Assembly (NCBI RefSeq): GCF_019469425.1
Contig: NZ_CP048272.1
Coordinates: forward strand, 1,860,001-1,924,000
Source of the DNA: Bifidobacterium asteroides
GTDB taxonomy: Bacteria; Actinomycetota; Actinomycetes; Actinomycetales; Bifidobacteriaceae
Reading direction: 5' to 3'
Length of the DNA stretch: 64,000 bases
Shown: one piece after another, positions 1 through 8,927 of the stretch
Numbering within the stretch: position 1 is the stretch's first letter
How the letters are laid out: each line of letters starts with the position of its first letter
Made by a program: the position numbers and the translations under genes
Notes under the pieces: model-generated
Told to the model about the DNA's origin: nothing
Seen by the model: the letters and a program-made list of their open reading frames with translations, nothing else
The model's database searches: none

Positions 1-57
1 CGAGGAGCTCCCCCAGGACTGCAAAGGCCCAGACAATCGCAACAGCAATACGCTCAT
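1..57 (-). CDS. cas5e: Cas5e (CasD), N-terminal 19 codons only
   Basis: Seen: an ATG at 57-55 overlaps the cas7 stop (ATGA) and opens a frame reading MSVLLLRLSGPLQSWG before the window edge. Family knowledge: this is the usual opening of Cas5 of type I-E Cascade, with the hydrophobic strand followed by GPLQSWG. Cas5e holds the crRNA 5' handle. The gene continues beyond the left edge. Its place after cas7 fits the standard order cas3-cse1-cse2-cas7-cas5-cas6-cas1-cas2, so cas6, the adaptation genes and an array are expected, though unseen, further left. Confidence 0.85.
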   Translation of the reverse strand, partial: MSVLLLRLSGPLQSWGSSS

Positions 58-1196
58 GACTGCTCCTGCTGACCCAGCACATGCATAGTCTCAGCATCTA
101 CCTTGCTGGTCAAATCCTTGAGACCGACGGACTCAGCCACCGGTGCCAAGTCCTGCTCCGACAAATCCGTGCTGATCGCCCAAGCACGCACGGGCCGCTC
201 ATCATAGGCATCCTGAATTCTGCGCAACTCCTCAACCAGCTTACGGCCAGCGACCTGCGAGATAGGCTGTTCATGCTCAGCCACAACCGGACGTTCGAAG
301 GCCTCCACAGCATTAATGGGCTGGCTGCCACGGAAGGCCACGATGCAGGTTTCGGGAAGAGTCCGGTTGGCGTAGGAATTCTGTTTGCCGGTCGGCATGG
401 ATCTGATGAAGGCTTCCACGAAGACCGAAGCTACTCTCGCGGTGGCCTCCGCATTGCCGATCTGCTCCTGCAGAGCATCCAAGTTCACGGTTGCGTAGCG
501 ATACAGTGTGGATGAGTTGAAGCCGACAGAATCGATCATAGCGGCACCGGCGTTGTCTGCTTCCGTGAAGTCATCAGCAGCGGTGAAATAGTCGTACTCA
601 GGCTTAATGGCATCCACGGAGATAGCGTGAGCCACCTGAGCGCTGGCATCCGTATTCAGGTCAGGGGCATCTGCCAGCATACGGCCAAACAGGGCGATGT
701 CTACCGCCTGCTCGTTGTGAAAGACCGCCGACACCTCCTTCTTCATAGCCAAATCCGGAGCCTTCGCCAGATCCTTTCCCTGATCCATCCATTCCAGAGC
801 GATAGTAGCCAGCTTCCCGATCTCGGCGTTGCCGATAAAGATCAGATACTGAGTGACTGGCTTGCCACTGGCAGCCCCTGCACGAGTAGAAGCGACGACC
901 TTGACGCCTGTAGACTGCAAAACCAAGGAGGCGTAGCTTTCAGCCTGATCTGCTGACTCGGGTCGTTGATCGGCCATAGCCTTCACGATCAGCTCGACTG
1001 CATTCTTCGTCCGTACCCCCAACTGCTTCTCGTCCAACAAAGATTTGAAGGTCTCGCGCATGGCCCGCTTCCAGGCCTGGCTGGAGACACGCGAGCGCAA
1101 GACACCGCCATACTGAGCGGTCTTGGGATTGCCTGTCTCGTCACGATTGATGTTGCTCGGAGGGACGTTCTGAACTGCGTAAATATCCATAAACAT
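54..1196 (-). CDS. cas7e: Cas7e (Cse4/CasC), Cascade backbone subunit
   Basis: This 380-residue protein is the RAMP-fold backbone subunit that, in six copies, coats the crRNA in type I-E Cascade. The N-terminus (IYAVQNVPPSNINRDETG, then KTAQYGGVLRSRVSSQAWKR) matches the Cas7e opening well, and length is typical. The ATG at 1196 has AAGGAG seven bases upstream. The gene is intact. Its stop overlaps the start of cas5e. A 107-base gap separates it from cse2, unlike the other tightly packed junctions between Cascade subunit genes here. Confidence 0.95.
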   Translation of the reverse strand: MFMDIYAVQNVPPSNINRDETGNPKTAQYGGVLRSRVSSQAWKRAMRETFKSLLDEKQLGVRTKNAVELIVKAMADQRPESADQAESYASLVLQSTGVKVVASTRAGAASGKPVTQYLIFIGNAEIGKLATIALEWMDQGKDLAKAPDLAMKKEVSAVFHNEQAVDIALFGRMLADAPDLNTDASAQVAHAISVDAIKPEYDYFTAADDFTEADNAGAAMIDSVGFNSSTLYRYATVNLDALQEQIGNAEATARVASVFVEAFIRSMPTGKQNSYANRTLPETCIVAFRGSQPINAVEAFERPVVAEHEQPISQVAGRKLVEELRRIQDAYDERPVRAWAISTDLSEQDLAPVAESVGLKDLTSKVDAETMHVLGQQEQS

Positions 1197-1276
1197 GGCT
1201 ATTCTCCTTAATATTTATTTTTTAAAACAATTGGTGATCTTGTGTATGTGTATCTGCTAGATGACGAACCATTCGA

Positions 1277-1290
1277 GATGACCTGTCATC
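1277..1290. repeat. Perfect short inverted repeat in the cse2-cas7 gap
   Basis: GATGAC-ct-GTCATC is a perfect 6+6 palindrome in the 107-base spacer between cse2 and cas7. It is followed, in the direction of transcription, by an A+T-rich stretch (TTTTAAAAAATAAATATT) just before the cas7 Shine-Dalgarno sequence. It could be a protein-binding site, an RNA-processing hairpin or chance; the sequence alone does not decide. Confidence 0.4.
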
Positions 1291-1303
1291 ATCGACCGTT
1301 CTG

Positions 1304-2044
1304 CTAGACCTTAGCTGTTCTATTGGCCTTCTCACCCTCCTTCGCCTCCACGGCCTTGTGTACGGCGTAATACTGCCGAGCCCAACGGTGAAAGACAGAG
1401 GCCTTCCTACCAGGTAGCTGCAGCAGATAAAGATCCTGGGCGAAAGCCTGATAGTCCAGCTTCACATCCTGATTCCTCATCATCTTTATCAGCGAATACA
1501 GCTGATGTCGGATGCCGTCGAAATCAGGAACATCCTCCATGATTTGTAGCCTTCGAAGAACCGGGGTGGCCTTGGAACCGTCCTGATCGGCGTCAATCAC
1601 GCGGCATGCATGACCGAAACTGTAGCGGAAGCGCTCGGATCGCGCCCGCTGCTTAGCCTCGGCGCCATTCCCTGTGCCCTTATGATCAGGCATCCAAGCC
1701 ATGCTCTGAGATTTCGACTGCTGATGAAGCGCATACATCTGCAAGGCAGTGGCAATAGCCCGTGTTTCAGTCACGATATTGGGGTCGTTGTCGAGGGCTG
1801 GGTTTCCCAGGGTATCCTGTGGCCAATCCTCGTATAGATCAAACCCGACATTCATCCACCGCACCCTGCCATCGTCAATGCCTCGGCGCAGCAGAGCCAG
1901 ATGAGCCCTGGCCACGCTGCTGGCCTGAACCGTGTAGGCGTACTGCAATTCCCCGATCCGGTAGTTGGCATACCGCCCGACGGCCTGTTCGCGGTCGTCG
2001 ACTGACAAGACATGATCGTTGGTCATGGTCGCTGCAGTCATCAT
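1304..2044 (-). CDS. cse2: Cse2 (CasB), Cascade small subunit
   Basis: This 246-residue protein is identified as the type I-E small subunit by position between cse1 and cas7 and by an arginine-rich helical composition (SSVARAHLALLRRGIDDG near the N-terminus, HRWARQYY near the C-terminus). Two copies of Cse2 bridge Cse1 and Cas7 and stabilise the displaced strand. The first ATG (2044) overlaps the cse1 stop as ATGA. A second ATG follows directly and lies seven bases after AAAGGAGG, so it may be the main start. It is longer than the E. coli protein (about 160 residues), as is common in actinobacterial homologues. Confidence 0.88.
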   Translation of the reverse strand: MMTAATMTNDHVLSVDDREQAVGRYANYRIGELQYAYTVQASSVARAHLALLRRGIDDGRVRWMNVGFDLYEDWPQDTLGNPALDNDPNIVTETRAIATALQMYALHQQSKSQSMAWMPDHKGTGNGAEAKQRARSERFRYSFGHACRVIDADQDGSKATPVLRRLQIMEDVPDFDGIRHQLYSLIKMMRNQDVKLDYQAFAQDLYLLQLPGRKASVFHRWARQYYAVHKAVEAKEGEKANRTAKV

Positions 2045-3798
2045 TGAACCTCCTTTTTATTTGCGGTCTCGCCCTCGCGCAAGGGAAGTGGACCTAGATA
2101 TTTATTCAATTGGCTTAGGAATCTATCGAAGATCTGCTCAGAAGATCGGGAGCCATTGGCCTTGGGCAGGAAAGACGGCGCCGGAGACTGATCGCGGTAC
2201 TCACCAGCTATGCCGATCAGATCCCGATGAATAGCCTGGAACCAGTCATTCCGGTAGCGTTCGATGTCTTCTGAAGGACCGAACTCCGCAATCCGCTGTC
2301 TGAACAGCTGATCCAGGGAAGCATATGCACGTTCCTTGACGCGGGCTACTGCTGCATAGAAGCGGTCCTTCTGCGCTTTGTCGCCTGCGGATTGGTTCAA
2401 CTGGGCAACCATGGAGTCCAGTGCCTTGACGGAATCCTCAGTACGCTCAACAACTTGAACCACCACATCCACGGCGGCGGCATCCAAATGAAGCAGTTGA
2501 AGGTTTGCATCGAGCGAATCATCAATAGCATCCGAGAAGAAACTGTTCTGCGGACCATAGATCATGCTCTGAGTATGGATGCGAGCCATCTGCATCACTT
2601 TTCCGGACCCGGCATCATTCTGGCTCCAATTCAATAGAGTCTCAACCCACCGAATAACACCAGGACGGGTGTCGTCAGTCTGACCGGCACCGTTGCTTCC
2701 CGCGCTGATCAAAGGCTGCAGCTGCCGCCAGATGGCCTTGTCAGAAGTGAACGTGACTGGCATACGAGGAGCCGTCGGCAGACCCAGTTTCTTCCGCAGG
2801 TTCTCGCTGCCGTAACGCCAGGCTGTCATAGGCTCATAAGCGTCCATGTTGTCAGCGCTGATGACATCGCCATAGCAGACGATGACGCCGACCACGCGGG
2901 AACCTGAATCATTGGGTATCAGCCTCACCCTGCGCGATTGCAGAGTGAGCATGTCCACAACGCCGGTGGGGCGATATTCAGGATTCATGTCAGGGCTGGC
3001 TGGTTCACGTTCCCAGGGCGCCAGATCACCAGGCTTGCCGAACCAGATATCATTATCCCCATGGCCTCGGGGATTGATCAAGCACCAGTTGAGCATCAAG
3101 GTGGCGAACAGGTTGTCCCGTTCCAGATACACGTTGCCCAGAGCGCCTAACCAGCCAGTTCCTACCTTGGACCTGGGCGGATACACCTTATTGTTTCGCA
3201 CATGGGTCTCTCCATCCACCGGTGATTTGATGCCTGCAGGGTCATAGGCCTGGAGGAAGACCAGCCATCGAGCTGCCTCAGGCAGAGTAAGCGAGTCCAG
3301 GTCGTTCTTGGCGCGCATGGAGAAGAGAAACTTCTTGGGCTTAGGCACGTCGGCCTGAAGCTCGCCAATGCTGTCATACTCTTTATCATCTGACGAGTAG
3401 GTCAATCCTGGCGTCTGATAAAAGGGATGATCAGGGTCGAACAAATCGAACCTGTCGTGATAGCGCTCAAAGTAATCGTCAATTACTTCAGGGTCGAACT
3501 GCCCAGCCTGCCAAAGCGTCCACCATAGCTGCAGCAAGGCCGTCGGATTATCATCCCCGATCATGGATTGATACCGCAGAGCATATGCCTGGTAGAGTAC
3601 GGCTTCGGCGGTCCTCAGGAGGGGCAAGGTTTGCTGAGGCATATCACTGGAAATCTCACGGATTCGATGGGCCTCAACCAAAAGGTCACGCAGGGAGACC
3701 AGGCCGACACGCCCTTCCAAATATGTAACCCTGATCCAGGGCTGCTCCAAGAGATTGAACGACGGCCGACCTCCGCCGGTCGCTTCATTATCATTCAT
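2041..3798 (-). CDS. cse1: Cse1 (CasA/Cas8e), Cascade large subunit
   Basis: This 585-residue large subunit of type I-E Cascade recognises the PAM and recruits Cas3. The N-terminal block FNLLEQPWIRV followed by VGLVSLRDLLVEAHRIREISSD is characteristic of Cse1, and NKVYPPRSKVGTGWLGALG in the middle is also typical. It is full length, without stops or frameshifts. The ATG at 3798 is preceded by a purine-rich AGGAAGGA. It follows cas3 after 77 bases and is coupled to cse2 by an ATGA overlap. Confidence 0.95.
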   Translation of the reverse strand: MNDNEATGGGRPSFNLLEQPWIRVTYLEGRVGLVSLRDLLVEAHRIREISSDMPQQTLPLLRTAEAVLYQAYALRYQSMIGDDNPTALLQLWWTLWQAGQFDPEVIDDYFERYHDRFDLFDPDHPFYQTPGLTYSSDDKEYDSIGELQADVPKPKKFLFSMRAKNDLDSLTLPEAARWLVFLQAYDPAGIKSPVDGETHVRNNKVYPPRSKVGTGWLGALGNVYLERDNLFATLMLNWCLINPRGHGDNDIWFGKPGDLAPWEREPASPDMNPEYRPTGVVDMLTLQSRRVRLIPNDSGSRVVGVIVCYGDVISADNMDAYEPMTAWRYGSENLRKKLGLPTAPRMPVTFTSDKAIWRQLQPLISAGSNGAGQTDDTRPGVIRWVETLLNWSQNDAGSGKVMQMARIHTQSMIYGPQNSFFSDAIDDSLDANLQLLHLDAAAVDVVVQVVERTEDSVKALDSMVAQLNQSAGDKAQKDRFYAAVARVKERAYASLDQLFRQRIAEFGPSEDIERYRNDWFQAIHRDLIGIAGEYRDQSPAPSFLPKANGSRSSEQIFDRFLSQLNKYLGPLPLREGETANKKEVQ

Positions 3799-3875
3799 TG
3801 TTATCGTCCTTCCTGTTTGATTAATTGTTTATGGTTGCGACACATGACACGCTTCACAAGTGGAAATGCACATAA

Positions 3876-6800
3876 CTAGCGAGATGCTGCACAGTCAGCG
3901 CGTTCATCCTTATCTGCCTTCACGCAGGTCAACCCGTCCTCACGGGTGTATCCAATACAAAAACCATGTACAGTGGCAACGAATCTCGGGCGATTCGACT
4001 CGGATTTCTCCTCATCCAAGACCAAAGGCAAACAGCCATCCAACCAAGGAGATTGATGCCAGGCATCGACACAGTCGTCTGCTCGGATCTCCAGTTCATT
4101 AACCAGAGCATCAATGTCATGACAGATCCGATCCGGCAGATTTATCGCGCAACGCAACACCACTTGTGCCAACCGGTTCTCAGGTACAGTTTTGACAGGC
4201 ACAGGAGCCCCGCAAGGTACTGTGTCGCCTCCGATCCAGGGCAGAAGCGCATACTCATCACCACACCGGCGTAGAAGCATCACCTCTACCGAATCATGAG
4301 TATCTCTGACGGCCTGCCTGGCTTTGGCTTCCGACCTGGCGTCCACAGTGCTGGTAAATAGGTCCACCAATGTGCTTGACTGGCGCAGCAGACGGGCCGA
4401 ATCTTTCATCAAATAGACTTGGGCCTTGTCAATCTCTTCTGCATCCTTTTCGGCACGTTTGTGTGCATCCAGCCGATACCGTTCTTGCCAGGCTTTAGGT
4501 ATCAGCTGTACAACTGCATCAGAGTCATAAGCCGTGCGGACCAGCGAAGCGATGTCATCAGGAAGCTGCAGCAAGCGGTGGGCGCCGTCTCCTTGCAGGC
4601 AAAGCACAGCAAGGGCTTCAAGCAGGGATGCCGGCGGATAGACGCTGTCTACATAGTCAGGAAATACCGGACCATCTGTGTTCCAGGAGGCTATGCCCCG
4701 CAGATAGCAGAAGGCTTTCCGCAGACCAGCTGGACGGTCGTTCTCGCCTTGTCCACGGCGATGGCGATGCAGACGACCCATGCGCTGTAACAGAAGATCG
4801 ACTGGTGCTATATCGGTGACCATAAGGTCGAAGTCGATATCCAGGGACTGCTCCAGAACCTGCGTGCCCACAACAATCAGCCGGTGAGGACGTCCTCCAT
4901 TGGCAAGGGTTGCATCCGGACCAAGGCGTTCTCGGAGTTCTTGTTCGTTGTCCATACGGTCCCGGTCGATGAAGCGAGAATGCGTCAGTCTGATCTGATC
5001 CGGGCCAAATACATCGGTCAAAGCTGCAGCAGTTTGCTGGGCACGGTCTACGGTGTCGCAGATCACAGCGGCGCAGCCACCTCCAGCCAGACGATCTTGC
5101 AACAAGTCTGACAGTTGCTCAAGATCGTCGTCGATGACATGACAATCGATGTCCACCGCACGACCCGAGGGCTGCACCGAGCTAGTCCGGCAGGTCGTTC
5201 TAGACGTGTAAGTAATCAGCGGATAAGCATGCAGGTCGTCAGAGTCCTTCTCCTCATTAGAGGGCTGCTTGTCACCTGGCTGTAAAGGGGCAGAAGTCGT
5301 ATCAATGTGCAGCTTGGAGTAACGATCAGCAAATGCCTCCATGCTTGCAAAACAACGCGGTGCAACTTCAGGGGACTGCTCCGTCTGGCTGCCTGATCGG
5401 CCGAGCACCGAGGCATACCCTTTAACATAGGCGTCCACCAGCTCACGTCGCAACGATGCAGGCAGGGTTGCCGACAGAAGAATGACTGGGTTGTGGAATC
5501 CTCCCAGCCATTCCAAGGTCCGCTTGAGATATTCACGCATGTAGGTGTCATAAGCATGGCATTCATCGATGATGACAACTTTGTTGGCTAGAGCCAATTG
5601 CCGCAGACTGACGTGTTTCATCTGCAAAGCGGCCATGAGCACCTGATCGATAGTGCAGATCAGGAAGTTAGCCAACACTCCTTTCTTTCTGCCTCTCAGC
5701 CAGTCGTTGGCCACGGCTTCTGGATAGGCTCCCTTTTTGGCTCCAAATCCCTGCGGGGCATCTTCGTCGAAGACTGATGATGTGGCCGAACTTCTGGCTG
5801 AAGCCATCATTGACATGAACTCCCTGTTGAGAGCAGCTTTGCCATGTCTGAGAGAGGTGGATTTCTCTGAGCGTCCCTGAGGCTGAGGCAATCTATCGAT
5901 CCAGCTCTTGCAGCGCGAGAACATGGCATCGGTGGTGGCCATTGTTGGTAAAGCTACACAGACACCCCCCCTGCCTGTACGTTCCGCCAGAATTTCCGCA
6001 CAGGCTAGGGCTGCTTCGGTCTTGCCCTCGCCCATCGGCGCCTCGATGACCATAATGCCAGGGTCTTGGATCGTTTCTGCCAAATGTACGGCCTGCACCT
6101 GAACCGGTCTCGGATTGGCACCCGTCGGCAGATCGAACCTAGTGGCGAAGCGCTCCCCTATGCTGATATGCTCGTGGTCCGGCTGCCACTTTGGAGGCAG
6201 GCCGAGGTTATGCCATCCGCGCTCCTGGCGGGTCTTGAGACCTGCCCGAGTACGTATCGAATTCATTCGATCCCAGGTCTCTTCGTCGTAGCTCGGAGGG
6301 TTGAGCGGCACCAAGGGGAACAGGGCATCATCGCTGTTGCTGGCGATCCAGTCAGCCATAATGACAAGCCCTTCCAACACCGATTCCGCGTATATGTTCA
6401 GCCGCACTTCACTTAGCTGAGAGAAGTCATCATCATTAAGTCCGCACTCCTTGACGACGAATTCGATCAGTTCGCGCTGGATTTCGACCCAGTCCTCATA
6501 GCCCTGCGCCGTTCCCAGCCGCACATCAACATCGGACTTGCACAGAGCCTGGCGCGTAGGAGGCTGACCATGATGTCCACCGACGACGCAGGCATAGGAT
6601 TCGGCCACTGGCCTGCTCCAATGCCGCACCTGTGTCAGATAAGACTCCAGAATCCGCTGGCCCGCTATGGGATGGGTAGGATAACTCGTATCCGTAAGTG
6701 GAACATCAGGAAATCGCAGACCAGCCTGTCTGGGCTTCCACTGCAAGGAGAGGCCCTGCATGCCCGGCGCATGCGTCAGCGGCTTGCTTTGGAAAACCGG

Positions 6801-7061
6801 GGTAGCTTTACCGATGTCATGGACACCAGTAATGAACATGCAGACTTTGCGAGCCAACTCTGAATCGCCAACATCACGGACGATTATCTCTTGGGTGCCT
6901 ATGGGCACCCAGTCACGCCAAAGGTGCCTAGCCACTGCGGAAGAATCACTTAGATGCGCGAAGACCGGCAGCCAGTCATCCTCATTGAGCAGATTTGTCT
7001 TGCCCCACAGGGATATGGTTTTAGTGTCAAGATCCAAGTCTGCTGGTATCGCTCCACTCAT
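3876..7061 (-). CDS. cas3: Cas3, HD nuclease-helicase of type I-E CRISPR
   Basis: From the chosen start this is 1061 residues. An N-terminal HD nuclease domain shows GVHDIGKATPVFQ (about residue 80) and GGHHGQPP. The SF2 helicase core shows Walker A APMGEGKTEAAL (about 342), DECH box VVIIDECHAYD (about 500), LLSATLP (about 531) and motif VI QRMGRLHRHR (about 763). These are the expected metal, ATP and DNA-translocation residues, so it should be active. An ATG at 7061 (MSGAIPAD) is preferred over the in-frame codon at 7187, because a promoter (7125-7154) lies between them and GAGGGG precedes 7061. It is the first gene of the operon. Confidence 0.95.
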   Translation of the reverse strand: MSGAIPADLDLDTKTISLWGKTNLLNEDDWLPVFAHLSDSSAVARHLWRDWVPIGTQEIIVRDVGDSELARKVCMFITGVHDIGKATPVFQSKPLTHAPGMQGLSLQWKPRQAGLRFPDVPLTDTSYPTHPIAGQRILESYLTQVRHWSRPVAESYACVVGGHHGQPPTRQALCKSDVDVRLGTAQGYEDWVEIQRELIEFVVKECGLNDDDFSQLSEVRLNIYAESVLEGLVIMADWIASNSDDALFPLVPLNPPSYDEETWDRMNSIRTRAGLKTRQERGWHNLGLPPKWQPDHEHISIGERFATRFDLPTGANPRPVQVQAVHLAETIQDPGIMVIEAPMGEGKTEAALACAEILAERTGRGGVCVALPTMATTDAMFSRCKSWIDRLPQPQGRSEKSTSLRHGKAALNREFMSMMASARSSATSSVFDEDAPQGFGAKKGAYPEAVANDWLRGRKKGVLANFLICTIDQVLMAALQMKHVSLRQLALANKVVIIDECHAYDTYMREYLKRTLEWLGGFHNPVILLSATLPASLRRELVDAYVKGYASVLGRSGSQTEQSPEVAPRCFASMEAFADRYSKLHIDTTSAPLQPGDKQPSNEEKDSDDLHAYPLITYTSRTTCRTSSVQPSGRAVDIDCHVIDDDLEQLSDLLQDRLAGGGCAAVICDTVDRAQQTAAALTDVFGPDQIRLTHSRFIDRDRMDNEQELRERLGPDATLANGGRPHRLIVVGTQVLEQSLDIDFDLMVTDIAPVDLLLQRMGRLHRHRRGQGENDRPAGLRKAFCYLRGIASWNTDGPVFPDYVDSVYPPASLLEALAVLCLQGDGAHRLLQLPDDIASLVRTAYDSDAVVQLIPKAWQERYRLDAHKRAEKDAEEIDKAQVYLMKDSARLLRQSSTLVDLFTSTVDARSEAKARQAVRDTHDSVEVMLLRRCGDEYALLPWIGGDTVPCGAPVPVKTVPENRLAQVVLRCAINLPDRICHDIDALVNELEIRADDCVDAWHQSPWLDGCLPLVLDEEKSESNRPRFVATVHGFCIGYTREDGLTCVKADKDERADCAASR

Positions 7062-7124
7062 TGTCCCCTCGTTCTCAGCCCAACGGTTTCGTCTAATGAG
7101 TAACATCGTTGTAAGTTCGTTTTG

Positions 7125-7154
7125 AGTATAGCACAGAGAAATAATTCTTGTCCA
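7125..7154 (-). promoter_or_regulatory. Predicted promoter of the cas operon
   Basis: On the minus strand, TGGACA and TATACT are separated by 18 bases, with TGC directly before the -10 (extended -10). The leader to the cas3 ATG would be about 55 bases. The flanks are A+T-rich. This is a good sigma70-type match and supports the downstream cas3 start. Confidence 0.65.
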
Positions 7155-7498
7155 TTTTTTACAGAACTTATAGTTTCTTAATGTCACAAGTTATTATAGT
7201 TACCCTGATTATCCAGGGAACACATAGAATCCTAATGACACAAGGGGCCATCCCCCCTACAATGAGGGGAGCACACCTCAAGAAGAGGCAACGTGCAGTC
7301 AGTCTACACCGAAACCGTGGTCGCTCGCCTGAAAAACGCCTGTAATGCACGCTGCTGACCGCTCTTGAGACCATTGGCAACCGATACGACTTCCAACATC
7401 GTCCCATCTGCCGAACTGCTGTTTTGGACAGCCCAACGAACTAGCCAGGAATTCATCCAAACAGCTGATGCCTTAACCTCATTCCAGACGCGCCTGCA
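7155..7498. other. Upstream region of the cas operon, no gene supported
   Basis: This 340-base stretch lies between the cas promoter and the acpS remnant. The part nearest the promoter is A+T-rich (7160-7245); the rest is of ordinary composition. Small open frames exist but have neither ribosome binding sites nor recognisable protein features. A short inverted repeat CCCTG-attatc-CAGGG lies at about 7202-7217. No CRISPR repeats are present. Confidence 0.5.
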
Positions 7499-7953
7499 CG
7501 GAAGCACAACAGCCGAAGCTACCGGTCCATCATGACTGAGAGCGATGTGCCAGCACAACTGCACTCGATTGACCTGACCACCGGTTAGAGGCAAGAAATC
7601 ATGAAGCTTGGCTGCCAGAGAGGAACTCAAGCGGACACTCGGTCAACCTCTACTATCGTCCGGAATATCCGCCCAGCTCTAGGAGCAGTCATCCAACTCA
7701 TGGGTGATGGCTCAGGCCCCAGTGCCTGAGGCCAGGCTTGAGCACCGATTCCACTTATTACCGGCCCAGCGCATGCCTAGTGCGCCGCTGTGTCATCCTT
7801 GATCAATGCTCTCGGCTCACCCTGCCGCCGCTTTCGCGTCGAGAACAAACTGAGCATGCGCGTGCCTGACACGGCTAGCTACCGACCAAACTCCTGCAGG
7901 TCGACCAAATCATAGCCCAGACCCAACACTTGTTCAAACCCGGCAATATCTAT
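7499..7953 (-). pseudogene. Broken second copy of acpS (holo-ACP synthase)
   Basis: Reading the minus strand gives VLGLGYDLVDLQEFGR, stop, LAVSGTRMLSLFSTRKRR, then after a one-base frameshift LGMRWAGN, three further stops, DDSRG, and finally LCWHIALSHDGPVASAVVLP. These blocks align in order with the intact AcpS at 9088-9579 (VLGLGHDLVFIADFAERLA, PGTRMSSLFSVRERR, LAVRWAGKEA, DDSRGRPGVYL, LAWHISLTHDAGLASAVVI). At least four in-frame stops and one frameshift are present. Nucleotide similarity to the intact copy is clearly imperfect, so this is not a recent duplication. Confidence 0.85.
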
Positions 7954-8329
7954 GGGTCCGAGTATTCCCTTATTGGCCTCGTAGCAAATCACCCTGTCAT
8001 AGTTCGAAGACCTTGCAACCTCATAAATCGGTAAAGGCAGCCACAGAAGTGTGCTTATGGGATGAACTCAGGCCACCCGAACCACTACCTGTTAAACTGC
8101 TCATTTCGCCCTTTCTCTACAACGAATTTGAACATACGCAATAGGTCCAAACAGCAGCAGCACCTGAAGCAGCAACACAATAAACTTGCCACTTTATGTG
8201 CTGTTCCCCAGATTGCGTCTGATATTGGATTGTTTTTTTACTCTGAAATATGAGACGCTTCTTATCTCCTCGGTAAGAAAACCTACAAGATATTCGCCCA
8301 ATTGCTGAATAAAATATCAAAGATTGCCA
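7954..8329. other. A+T-rich region beside tRNA-Gly, no gene supported
   Basis: About 375 bases, distinctly low in G+C towards the tRNA (8105-8325). A CAG-rich run occurs at about 8150-8177. The small open frames have atypical composition and no ribosome binding site. No copy of the tRNA 3' end is seen here that would mark an attachment site. The composition suggests imported or decaying DNA. Confidence 0.5.
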
Positions 8330-8403
8330 TGGAGCGGGCGACGGGAATCGAACCCGCGTAATCAGTTTGGAAGACTGAGGCTCTACCATTGAGCTACGCC
8401 CGC
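8330..8403 (-). tRNA. tRNA-Gly (anticodon TCC)
   Basis: Minus-strand cloverleaf: acceptor GCGGGCG pairs with CGCCCGC, the D arm contains AGCTCAATGGTAGAGC, the anticodon stem-loop is CAGTCTTCCAAACTG with TCC, and the T arm contains GGGTTCGATTCCC. The CCA tail is encoded (8330-8332). It lies alone between the acpS remnant and the response-regulator remnant. Confidence 0.95.
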
Positions 8404-8450
8404 AAAGCCGTTGGCTCGGTAAAGAGCTTACCACAGGGTGCGACATCTCG

Positions 8451-8927
8451 ACTGTCAGTGCCTGTCATCCTGTATGCGATCGCATTGAGGCCACCAAATG
8501 GATCCGCGGGCTCCCCGACCCCGCATGGCAGAAAAGCCATTGAAGCCGGTGCCGGGGGATTCGTTGTGAAGACGGACCCATCGAAAGAGATCATCACCAA
8601 GAGCATCAAGGCCTGCAGGGGTGAACCTCAATTCAACGCCGTCAGCACCCGTCAGCTCATTCACAGCCTGTTCGACAGCCGCCCAATGATCAGAAGGAAC
8701 CAGGCAAGGGCCATGTTGAACTCGTTGAGCGAGCGCAAACGTCAGGCCGCCTCCTGGCCGCGGAAGGCACGGCCAACGCCGCAATCGCCAAAACCATGTC
8801 CATCAAACGGTCGACCCTCCTCTCGGCAGCATATGACAGCCTGGACTTGAGCCGTGTCCAGCTGGCCCGACTGGTGGAGCGGACCGATCTGGATGATCTG
8901 AGGATCATCCTTCCCAAGAAGTCGTAG
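8451..8927 (+). pseudogene. Frameshifted remnant of a NarL/LuxR-type response regulator
   Basis: Three successive segments in alternating frames read as one response regulator: CDRIEATKWIRGLPDPAWQ (receiver, frame of 8475), then AIEAGAGGFVVKTDPSKEI with LSERKRQ (end of receiver, linker and start of the output domain, frame of 8536), then LLAAEGTANAAIAKTMSIK continuing to a stop at 8925-8927 (helix-turn-helix-like part, frame of 8748). At least two frameshifts separate them, and the N-terminus with the phosphoacceptor region is missing. No partner kinase gene is nearby. The order of blocks is convincing; the exact boundaries are not. Confidence 0.75.

Noticed and set aside
7062-7187. Longer cas3 N-terminus from 7187
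   Set aside because: The predicted promoter at 7125-7154 lies inside it, and the residues have no Cas3 similarity.
7304-7630. 108-codon frame as a real small gene
   Set aside because: Its first part is the C-terminal end of the broken acpS; the rest shows no ribosome binding site or recognisable domain.
1-8329. CRISPR array near the cas genes
   Set aside because: I looked for repeats of about 28 bases with regular spacing on both sides of the cas genes and saw none in the window.
8389-8850. 153-codon frame as an intact gene
   Set aside because: It begins inside tRNA-Gly and contains only the middle of a response regulator; the neighbouring pieces are in another frame.
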